Of a DNA stretch of 46,967 bases, positions 8,648 through 14,945 are shown piece after piece. A program made the translations under genes and the position numbers. Within the stretch, counting starts at the first letter, position 1. Each line of letters begins with the position of its first letter. The stretch is from an uncultured Clostridia bacterium. Its GTDB lineage: Bacteria; Bacillota; Clostridia; Lachnospirales; CAG-274. Where the stretch lies: NCBI GenBank assembly GCA_947632615.1, contig CANRPW010000020.1, positions 1 to 46,967 of the forward strand, given 5' to 3'. The notes beneath the pieces are model-generated. The model saw only the letters and a list, made by a program, of their open reading frames with translations. It had not been told where the DNA came from and did no database searches.

Positions 8648-10639
8648 TTATCTTACTTTTATCTTGATAGTCTTTGTATCGTAGTCTTCCTCAGAGGAGG
8701 ATACGTTATCCTCATTTGAAGCATATATTGTATATGAGCGGTTTCCTTCGTCGTCAGGCTCGAAGTTAAAGTTCCAGGTGTATTCGTCTGAGGATTCCTT
8801 AGAAGGAGATTTACGCACATTAGTAACATTATCTCCGTCTTCGTCTTCTATCCATACTCTTGAAACTGATGTGTTGGTGTATACCTCAACATCTAATTCG
8901 TCGCCTTCATATATGGTGGAATCATAAGTTACGTTTGTTATCTTAGGTTCTTCATAACTTTCACCGTAGATGTAGAAATCTCTCTTATATGATGTGCCGT
9001 CGTCGTTATAAGCATATGCTGTATAATAGGTGTTTACATCGTCTATCATAATGCCTGCCGAATATCTCTTATAAGATGATGATGTGGCTTTAGACTCATT
9101 CTCTGTAGAGTAGAGGGTTTTGTTGTTGTTGTCTTTTATAACAACATAGTCGGTGTCATTTGTACACCTGAGAGTAAATCTTGACTCCCTGCCTGACTCC
9201 ATACTGTCTCTTTCGGGGTCTATGCTTATAATAAACGGACCGCCCGTATCTGCTTTGCAGGTAATATGTGTAGACTCGCTTGTTGTTTCGTCTGCCTTGT
9301 TGTAAGCGGTTACTTTATATTTAATTGTGCCTGACTTGCGCTCTGTCCATTCAAGCAGATATACATTCTGACCTGCTATAGTATCCTGAGTGAAGCCTGT
9401 TTTTGCAACCACATCGCCGTCTTCGTTTGTTACCTCAACATAGTTGATGTCGGTAGAGGTGAATACATAAAGCCCTGTGGTTTCGCCTCTGGTTGTCTCG
9501 CTTGCAGCAGGATAAAGATCGAAGATTTCAAGCTCTTTCTCGTCTTCGTCTTTTCCGTCGCTAAGACCTTCAAGGGTTATGGTTCTGTAATCCTTAAGGT
9601 AGTTGTTTTCTCCTTCGGGATATACATAGATGTAAAGATAGCATTTACCGGTTGTATTCATCTTTGTTTTGCCGCTGAATACACGGTTTCCGTTTTTTTC
9701 TTCATAGTTTGAAATGGTGAGAGTGCTTGAAGAGAAGCTCGGCTCTACCTTAATTCTTTTTACTAAATTGGTAGTTGTGATGGTGTAGTTTATATATTCG
9801 CCCTTTTCGACTTCTGTGTCGTCAAGCTCTACCTTGTGTATGTAATTTGAAAGCTCGCCGTCGTCGTATTTTTCATTCTTGCTGTTAGAGCTACCTTCGC
9901 CCTCTACGCTGAGAAGAACCGTTATTGAAGAATAATACTTGCTTCCGTCACCGGGATATACATAGTAAACCTTGTTCTGAGTGTTGTCGTCATCAGGCGT
10001 AAAGTTTATTGTGAAGGTTCTTGTTCCGTCGGCATTTTCGATATATTCTTCATAATCGGCAATATCCTTGTTGACTGACGCGTAGTTGAGCTTGATCGAT
10101 TTTGTTGCTGAATTGGCAACAACTACAATAGTTGCTTCGTCGCCATTTTCGATTTTGCTGCTTACTGCCTGAGCGGAAACTATATCGGGGGTTTCTGTTA
10201 TGGCTGAGGTGATTATAACAGTACGTGATGGGTTGTCCCAGCCTACCTGTGCACCCGTAGCTTCGGCAAGCATTCTTATAGGCATAAGAATACGGTCGTT
10301 TACTACTATTGATGATGTGTCAAATGAAGTAGGAGTGCCGTTTACGTAGATCAGATTGCTGCGCATTTCGTGCTTGATTATTCTCTTGCCGTCTGAGCTT
10401 GTAAAGGTGGCTGTTTCGGTCTCCTTATCCCAAGCTATGGTAAGACCCAAGGCTTCCGCAGTGGCTCTGATGGGTACCATTGCTCTGCTGTTGTAAATCA
10501 TTGGCTGTGCATCGGTAGAAACGTATTGAACTCTTGTGCCGTTAAGAGTAACATATACGGGATCATCCGCATAGGCGGAAACTCCGAAAGACAGCATAAA
10601 TATAGCAACAGTTAAAAAAACCATTATTTTATTTTTCAT
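8648..10639 (-). CDS. Secreted protein with copper-amine-oxidase N-terminal (stalk) domain and Ig-like repeats
   Basis: 663-residue exported protein. Signal peptide ~1-24 (ends GVSAYADDP). Residues ~27-140 match the copper amine oxidase N-terminal-like stalk domain common in Clostridia: two halves each with a MVPIRATAEALG / LMPIRMLAEATG motif and WDKETETATF / WDNPSRTVII strands. The remaining ~500 residues are several beta-sandwich-like repeats rich in Asp, Tyr, Thr and Glu, with recurring aromatic-x-Tyr strand patterns. There is no LPXTG motif, second membrane helix or recognisable enzyme domain. Surface association and a binding or scaffolding role are inferred only. It is monocistronic, with a good promoter and its own terminator. 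Confidence 0.82.
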   Translation of the reverse strand: MKNKIMVFLTVAIFMLSFGVSAYADDPVYVTLNGTRVQYVSTDAQPMIYNSRAMVPIRATAEALGLTIAWDKETETATFTSSDGKRIIKHEMRSNLIYVNGTPTSFDTSSIVVNDRILMPIRMLAEATGAQVGWDNPSRTVIITSAITETPDIVSAQAVSSKIENGDEATIVVVANSATKSIKLNYASVNKDIADYEEYIENADGTRTFTINFTPDDDNTQNKVYYVYPGDGSKYYSSITVLLSVEGEGSSNSKNEKYDDGELSNYIHKVELDDTEVEKGEYINYTITTTNLVKRIKVEPSFSSSTLTISNYEEKNGNRVFSGKTKMNTTGKCYLYIYVYPEGENNYLKDYRTITLEGLSDGKDEDEKELEIFDLYPAASETTRGETTGLYVFTSTDINYVEVTNEDGDVVAKTGFTQDTIAGQNVYLLEWTERKSGTIKYKVTAYNKADETTSESTHITCKADTGGPFIISIDPERDSMESGRESRFTLRCTNDTDYVVIKDNNNKTLYSTENESKATSSSYKRYSAGIMIDDVNTYYTAYAYNDDGTSYKRDFYIYGESYEEPKITNVTYDSTIYEGDELDVEVYTNTSVSRVWIEDEDGDNVTNVRKSPSKESSDEYTWNFNFEPDDEGNRSYTIYASNEDNVSSSEEDYDTKTIKIKVR

Positions 10640-10674
10640 AATCTCTCATCCTTTCGTTTTAATATTACTATTGT

Positions 10675-10703
10675 ATTATAACAGAAAAACGGGCATAATA
10701 CAA
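10675..10703 (-). promoter_or_regulatory. Sigma-70-type promoter for the stalk-domain protein gene
   Basis: Read on the minus strand: -35 TTGTAT (10703-10698), 17-base spacer, -10 TATAAT (10680-10675). The start codon lies about 35 bases downstream. Confidence 0.7.
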
Positions 10704-10767
10704 ATACATTTATTTGACATTTAATGTACAATCTGATAATATTTATGTCACAAATATTAACGGAATA

Positions 10768-11136
10768 TTACATATTTTTCAAGAAGTTTTTTATCTTGAT
10801 AAAGGTCTCATCGCTTATGTCGTGCTCTATTTTGCAGGCATCTTTTTCGGCTGTTTTTTCGTCAACCCCTAAGACGCGCACAAAGAAGTCGGTGATGACG
10901 GTATGCTTTTCATATACGCTTAAGGCGCGCTGTCTTCCCTTTTCTGTAAGAACTATGTTTCCCCCAAGCTCTATTGTGAGATAGCCGTTATCTCGCAGTA
11001 TAGACATTGCCCTGCTTATAGACGGCTTTGAAAAACCAAGCTCATTTGCCACATCTATAGAGCGCACAAAGCCATGCCTGTTTTTCAGAATGAGAATGGT
11101 CTCGAGATAGTCCTCACCCGATTCATGGATCCCCAT
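10768..11136 (-). CDS. Metal-dependent transcriptional repressor, DtxR/MntR family
   Basis: 122-residue regulator. The winged-helix DNA-binding half (about 1-65) shows the family opening GIHESGEDYLETILIL and RSIDVANELGFSKPSISRAMSIL. The second half is the helical metal-binding/dimerisation domain, with ligand candidates in EKHTVITDFF and DACKIEHDIS. There is no SH3-like C-terminal domain, so it is MntR-sized rather than DtxR-sized. I place the start at 11136 because CGGAGGT sits 7 bases before that ATG; an ATG 23 codons further upstream lacks such a site. It is an orphan regulator: no metal transporter is adjacent, so the metal (Mn or Fe) and targets are unknown. Confidence 0.88.
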   Translation of the reverse strand: MGIHESGEDYLETILILKNRHGFVRSIDVANELGFSKPSISRAMSILRDNGYLTIELGGNIVLTEKGRQRALSVYEKHTVITDFFVRVLGVDEKTAEKDACKIEHDISDETFIKIKNFLKNM

Positions 11137-11242
11137 ATAGTGTACCTCCGAATATTGTTTTGCATAAGATCTGCCTTTTATGTATTTTTTATGTGAAATA
11201 GGCAAATTCTATATATATCAAAATATTATACCATAAGCGGCA

Positions 11243-11446
11243 TTATTTTGCAAGTCCTGCCAAAAAGTCCAAGCTTACGCCATAGAGCTTTGCCATACGC
11301 CCTGCCATGCTGAGAGAGGGCTCTACAACATTGTTTTCATATCTTGAAAGCGAGCCCTTGTTTATGCCAAGCTCAAGAGCCGCCTCGGCTATGGAAAGCC
11401 CCTTTTCTATTCTTAACTTTCTTAACTTATCGCCGAAGGTTATCAT
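11243..11446 (-). CDS. Small XRE-family helix-turn-helix regulator
   Basis: 67-residue protein that is almost entirely a Cro/C1-type HTH domain: FGDKLRKLRIEKGLSIAEAA, then LGINKGSLSRYENNVVEPS, then SLDFLAG. I chose the ATG at 11446 because AGAGGTG lies 6 bases upstream; a GTG three codons earlier would overlap that site. With no ligand domain it probably acts as a dimeric repressor. Its targets cannot be told from context, since the neighbours are the metal regulator and the divergent partner-switching cassette. Confidence 0.85.
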   Translation of the reverse strand: MITFGDKLRKLRIEKGLSIAEAALELGINKGSLSRYENNVVEPSLSMAGRMAKLYGVSLDFLAGLAK

Positions 11447-11467
11447 AATTATCACCTCTTATATAAT

Positions 11468-11497
11468 ATTATAGTACTAATGTATGGACAATATCAA
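11468..11497 (-). promoter_or_regulatory. Promoter for the XRE regulator
   Basis: On the minus strand: -35 TTGATA (11497-11492), 18-base spacer, -10 TATAAT (11473-11468), about 20 bases before the start codon. Confidence 0.6.
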
Positions 11498-11640
11498 ATA
11501 AAAATTTGCTTGTTTTATAAAAATATATAAAATAAGCCCTAAAAGGAGGCTTATGCTTTGTATCTTTAAGCCTTAAAAGTAAAAGCGCCTATACTATAAT
11601 TAATTAATAATTAAAAATAAGAAAAATTTTGATAAATTGA

Positions 11641-11669
11641 ATGACAAAAAAAGAATATTATGGTATAAT
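11641..11669 (+). promoter_or_regulatory. Promoter for the partner-switching cassette
   Basis: -35-like ATGACA (11641-11646), 17-base spacer ending TATGG, -10 TATAAT (11664-11669). A GGAGG ribosome site follows just before the ATG at 11704. The weak -35 suggests modest or regulated expression. Between 11498 and 11640 I see only AT-rich DNA. Confidence 0.55.
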
Positions 11670-11703
11670 ATAATTGATATAAAATCTATGAGGAGGGATC
11701 ATC

Positions 11704-12033
11704 ATGTGTAATAATGTTAAATATAATAATAATAGCGAAAGCAAGATTTGGGAGGTTTCTCTTTCAGGCGAGATAGATATATTTAATTCGGAAGCAGTAA
11801 AGGATGAGCTTCTTAATATGGCTGAAAAAGAGGAGCAGGATTTTATAATAGATTGTAAAGACCTTAGCTATATAGATTCTACCGGGCTTTCTGTTCTGGT
11901 TGCGCTTCTTAAAAAGGTGAAGGCATATTCGGGAAATGTGAGCCTTAAAAATCTTCTGCCTAATGTTAATAAGGTCATAAAAATAACAAATCTTGATAAA
12001 CTATTTATTATTGAAGGTGATGGCGATGAATAA
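11704..12033 (+). CDS. STAS-domain anti-sigma-factor antagonist (RsbV/SpoIIAA-like)
   Basis: 109-residue single-domain STAS protein. The signature YIDSTGLSVLVALLKKVK contains Asp58-Ser59, where Ser59 matches the serine phosphorylated by the partner kinase in RsbV/SpoIIAA. In such systems the unphosphorylated form binds the RsbW-type kinase and releases its target; the phosphorylated form is inactive until a PP2C phosphatase restores it. All these partner types follow in the same operon. The next gene starts within its last codons. Confidence 0.92.
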   Translation: MCNNVKYNNNSESKIWEVSLSGEIDIFNSEAVKDELLNMAEKEEQDFIIDCKDLSYIDSTGLSVLVALLKKVKAYSGNVSLKNLLPNVNKVIKITNLDKLFIIEGDGDE

Positions 12034-12427
12034 AAATCTGATCAATGACAAAATATTGTTTTCTCTTCCCCTCAACAGCGCTTATATTTCTGCCGCAAGG
12101 CTTACGGCATCTTCTATAGCAAACAGGCTGGGCTTTTCTACAGCCGAAATAGAAGATGTAAAGGCGGCGGTGTCTGAAGGCTGCACATTTATAATAAAGC
12201 AGTTTAAAGAGTATAAGGAAGATTTTTTCAACGTTTCATTTATAACAGGAGATAAATCTCTGCTTATAGAAATAGAAATGAACAGAGCCATTGAACATCT
12301 TGATGAAGATGATATCGGCATATTAATGATAAAGGCACTTATGGACGAGGCTAATTTTACGTCTAAAAACAATAAAAACCTTTTAATAACAATGAAAAAG
12401 GTGCACAGAGAAAAGGAATTGTTTTAA
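12026..12427 (+). CDS. RsbW-like GHKL protein, probably kinase-degenerate
   Basis: 133-residue protein with the layout of an RsbW/SpoIIAB anti-sigma kinase. At the N-box, AAVSEGCTFIIKQF aligns with the usual AVSEAxTNAIxH. Ser50-Glu51 are kept, but the ATP/Mg-binding Asn is Phe55 and the usual His is Lys or Gln. I see no clear G1 (DxGxG) motif, though the GILMIKALMDE segment resembles the G2-helix region. It may keep the fold and bind a partner without phosphorylating it. The start at 12026 is supported by GAAGGTG six bases upstream; it overlaps the STAS gene by 8 bases. The family call is likely, the loss of activity is inference. Confidence 0.72.
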   Translation: MNKNLINDKILFSLPLNSAYISAARLTASSIANRLGFSTAEIEDVKAAVSEGCTFIIKQFKEYKEDFFNVSFITGDKSLLIEIEMNRAIEHLDEDDIGILMIKALMDEANFTSKNNKNLLITMKKVHREKELF

Positions 12428-12463
12428 GAGATCGTGCCTACACACCAAGGGAACGGTGATTAT

Positions 12464-12874
12464 ATGAAAAAATTTGAGGTAATATTCCAAAGCAATATCG
12501 GGCAGGTAAATAAGGTCGTTAAAGATGCGCAGGATTACATAAGGCAGAGTTTACCCAATGTAAACAGTGACGAGCTTTTCGATCTGAGGCTTATTTTAAG
12601 CGAGCTGCTCGTTAATGCGGTAATTCATGGAAACAAAAACAATCAGAATAAAATGGTAAAGCTGACTTTAAATGTTGAAAACAACACCATATACGCAGCT
12701 GTTTGCGATCAGGGAGAGGGCTTTGACTACAGCCTGTTAAAGGACACAGATGAACCCTCATTTTTAGAGCACGGCAGAGGTATTTGCCTTGTAAAAGCCC
12801 TTGTAGACTCCATCACATTCAAAAAAAGCGGAAAAAAGATATTATTCAGCAAAAGGGTGGGATTTCATGTATAG
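12464..12874 (+). CDS. RsbW-like serine kinase / anti-sigma factor (GHKL ATPase)
   Basis: 136-residue GHKL ATPase with intact motifs, unlike its neighbour: N-box LILSELLVNAVIHGNKN with Glu47 and Asn51, G1 box VCDQGEGFD, and G2 region EHGRGICLVKALVD. It is thus the likely kinase that phosphorylates the STAS protein on Ser59 and sequesters a target. I start it at the ATG at 12464, with GGTG upstream; a GTG at 12434 is an alternative that adds ten unlikely residues. It overlaps the phosphatase gene by 8 bases. No sigma factor gene is linked, so the regulated target is elsewhere or is not a sigma factor. Confidence 0.88.
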   Translation: MKKFEVIFQSNIGQVNKVVKDAQDYIRQSLPNVNSDELFDLRLILSELLVNAVIHGNKNNQNKMVKLTLNVENNTIYAAVCDQGEGFDYSLLKDTDEPSFLEHGRGICLVKALVDSITFKKSGKKILFSKRVGFHV

Positions 12875-14024
12875 ACTCCTTATTGTTGACGATGATATTT
12901 CTACATTGTATGCGGTGACCACATATTTATTAATGAAGGACTATACCGTACACTCTTCAAGGACCGGCGCCAATGCGCTTATAAAGCTGCCGAGAGTAAA
13001 GCCGGATCTGATAGCTATATCTTCTTCCCTTACCGATATGTCCGGTTTTGATCTTTGCAAGATAATCAAAAAAGAGTATGAAGACGTGCTTGTGCTTATG
13101 ATAGTAGACCCGGGAGACAGTATGCAGGAAGACAAGGCTGTTTATGCGGGCTGTGATGACTACATAGCAAAGGACTTCAGCGGAAAGCAGCTTCTTACCA
13201 AGCTGCAGTCTTTATTCAGAATAAAGGATCTTACAAATTCTTTGAAAAACAGATATGCCGAGCTTGCAGAGGCAAATAAATATCTGGAGCTTCAGATGAG
13301 CATGGCGCAGAAGGTGCAGAGATCCATAATAAAGGATGTAGACCTAAGCTTTAAAAACACAAGAGTAATAACCAAATATTTGCCTGCCCTTGCCATTGGC
13401 GGAGATTTTTTTAATGTCTGCCCCCTTGACAGCGGCAGGCTTGGAATAATTTTAGGAGATGTGTCGGGGCACGGCATATCTTCATCGCTGCTTACTCTTA
13501 TGCTCAGTCAGGTTTTTCTTTCATTATGTCACGACATAGAAAGACCCTCGGAGCTTTTAAAAAGAATGAACGAGACCTTCTATTCTATTTTTGACGGGTC
13601 GGAAAACGATCTTTATGTATGTATCGTCTATCTTATAATAGATGTAAATGCAAAAACAATAACATATTCAAATTCGGGAGCAGCTTATCCCATACTTGCC
13701 GACAAGGACGGGAAAGAGGCTGCGGAGCTGGAGCTTAACGGTATTCCCGCAGGAATGCTTAGAAATGTCAACTATACGGACAAGACCGTGGACTATAATG
13801 AGGGCGACCTGCTGTTTTTGCATACCGACGGCTTGTCGGACTTTTATTTTAAAGAGGATAGTGACGGATTTAATATAAGGCTTAAGGAACTGCTTAAAAA
13901 AAGCATTGATAATAAAAGCCGTCCGGAGGATATACTTAAAAACACACTGGACACATTTTATAATGAGTCGGACAGCAAAAAGTATAAAGCAGACGACATA
14001 AGCGTTATAATATGTAAACTGTAA
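12867..14024 (+). CDS. PP2C-type phosphatase with N-terminal pseudo-receiver domain (RsbU-like)
   Basis: 385 residues. Residues 1-120 are a CheY-like receiver with the acidic pocket VDDD (8-10) and Lys102 (IAKDF). The phosphoacceptor Asp is replaced by Ser52 (DLIAISSSLTDMSG), and the Thr/Ser switch position appears to be Val80. A helical linker (~125-160, AELAEANKYLELQMSMAQKVQ) leads to a SpoIIE/RsbU PP2C domain with metal-binding motifs GGDFF (Asp180), GDVSGHG (Asp198), HTDGLSD (Asp321) and ADDIS (Asp376-377), all intact. It would dephosphorylate the STAS protein. The receiver cannot be phosphorylated in the usual way, so the input may be ligand or protein binding. Confidence 0.9.
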   Translation: MYRLLIVDDDISTLYAVTTYLLMKDYTVHSSRTGANALIKLPRVKPDLIAISSSLTDMSGFDLCKIIKKEYEDVLVLMIVDPGDSMQEDKAVYAGCDDYIAKDFSGKQLLTKLQSLFRIKDLTNSLKNRYAELAEANKYLELQMSMAQKVQRSIIKDVDLSFKNTRVITKYLPALAIGGDFFNVCPLDSGRLGIILGDVSGHGISSSLLTLMLSQVFLSLCHDIERPSELLKRMNETFYSIFDGSENDLYVCIVYLIIDVNAKTITYSNSGAAYPILADKDGKEAAELELNGIPAGMLRNVNYTDKTVDYNEGDLLFLHTDGLSDFYFKEDSDGFNIRLKELLKKSIDNKSRPEDILKNTLDTFYNESDSKKYKADDISVIICKL

Positions 14025-14042
14025 TTATATAAGGTTCGCCTA

Positions 14043-14152
14043 CGGGCAGCGCCAACAAAACCGCCGCAAGGCGGTTTTGTTGGCGCTGCCCGCAGCCGGG
14101 GGAAGGGCGAAGCAATAGGCGGGCAAGCCCGCCTATTGCTTCGCCCTTCCCC
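14043..14152. repeat. Palindrome island A: two adjacent long hairpins
   Basis: Arms 14043-14065 and 14070-14092 pair perfectly (23 bp) around a GCAA tetraloop. Arms 14099-14124 and 14127-14152 pair perfectly (26 bp) around AA. The linker between them reads GCAGCCG. The island is GC-rich against AT-rich flanks, and lies between two plus-strand genes. No T-run follows, so these are not typical terminators. The outer edges are similar in inverted orientation: GGTTCGCC near 14032 and GGCGGACTT near 14153. Confidence 0.85.
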
Positions 14153-14196
14153 GGCGGACTTATTTGACTATGGTTTTTAGTTAAAGGAGAATGTAT

Positions 14197-14763
14197 ATGA
14201 GAGATCTTTGGAAACCGGGGACAGTGCTTAACCCTGTGCCCGTTGTAATGGTGTCTTGCGGTGATTTTGACAAGGGAGAGAAAAATATAATAACCGTAGC
14301 CTGGACGGGGACTATAAATTCTGACCCTGCTATGGCGTTTATATCCGTCAGACCGTCAAGGTATTCATATGATATTATAAAAAGAACAGGCGAATTTGTT
14401 ATAAATCTGCCAACGGAAGAGCTGACCTTTGCCACAGACTATTGCGGTGTGAAGTCGGGAAGGGACATAGATAAATTTAAGGCTATGAAGCTCACTGCGG
14501 AAAAAGGAAGCTTTACAGGCTGCCCTATAATAAAGGAATGTCCCGTTTGTATAGAATGTAAGGTAAAGGATATTATCCCCTTAGGCTCTCACGATATGTT
14601 TTTGGGAGAGATCGTTGGGGTGAGCGTAGATGATAAATATATGGACGAAAAGGGAAGATTTTGCTATGAGAAGTCTTTGCCTATATGCTATAGCCACGGG
14701 GAATATTATGGCTTAGGAAAATATCTGGGCAAATTCGGATATTCCGTTAAAAAGAAAAAATAA
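14197..14763 (+). CDS. Flavin reductase-like, FMN-binding split-barrel protein
   Basis: 188-residue protein of the flavin reductase-like family. It begins with the family pattern W-x-PGTVLNPVPVVMVSCGD and continues with NIITVAWTGTINSDPAMAFISVRPSRYSYDIIKRTGEFVINLP, the FMN-binding barrel. Cys residues are frequent (CGV, GCPIIKECPVCIECK), as in clostridial flavoredoxin-like members. Likely an FMN-dependent electron carrier or NAD(P)H:flavin reductase; substrate unknown. The ATG at 14197 is preferred over one at 14191, because AAAGGAGA ends at 14190 and needs the extra six bases of spacing. It is monocistronic, with palindrome islands on both sides. Confidence 0.85.
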   Translation: MRDLWKPGTVLNPVPVVMVSCGDFDKGEKNIITVAWTGTINSDPAMAFISVRPSRYSYDIIKRTGEFVINLPTEELTFATDYCGVKSGRDIDKFKAMKLTAEKGSFTGCPIIKECPVCIECKVKDIIPLGSHDMFLGEIVGVSVDDKYMDEKGRFCYEKSLPICYSHGEYYGLGKYLGKFGYSVKKKK

Positions 14764-14771
14764 TATCTGCC

Positions 14772-14938
14772 CGCCCCTTTTCTACCATCAAAGATGGTAA
14801 AAAAGGGGCGACCAACGGGGTCCGAGGGGGCGGAGCAGAGGGTGACGAAGCAAGCAATGAGGGGGACATTTGTCCCCCTCATTGCTTGCTTCGTCACCCT
14901 CTGCTCCGCCCCCTCGGACGGCAACCGCAAGGTTGTCG
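14772..14938. repeat. Palindrome island B: 49-bp-arm hairpin flanked by two smaller ones
   Basis: First hairpin 14772-14789 / 14793-14810 (17 of 18 pairs, loop AAA). Main palindrome: 14820-14868 pairs perfectly with 14871-14919, arms of 49 bp with only TT in the loop. A small hairpin with a GCAA loop follows at 14919-14938. The gap is between convergent genes. The linker between the first two reads ACCAACGGG. The right edge GTCGGCGAAAATTA (14935-14948) recurs exactly at the edge of island D and runs into the stop codon of the uvrA-like gene. Confidence 0.88.
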
Positions 14939-14945
14939 GCGAAAA

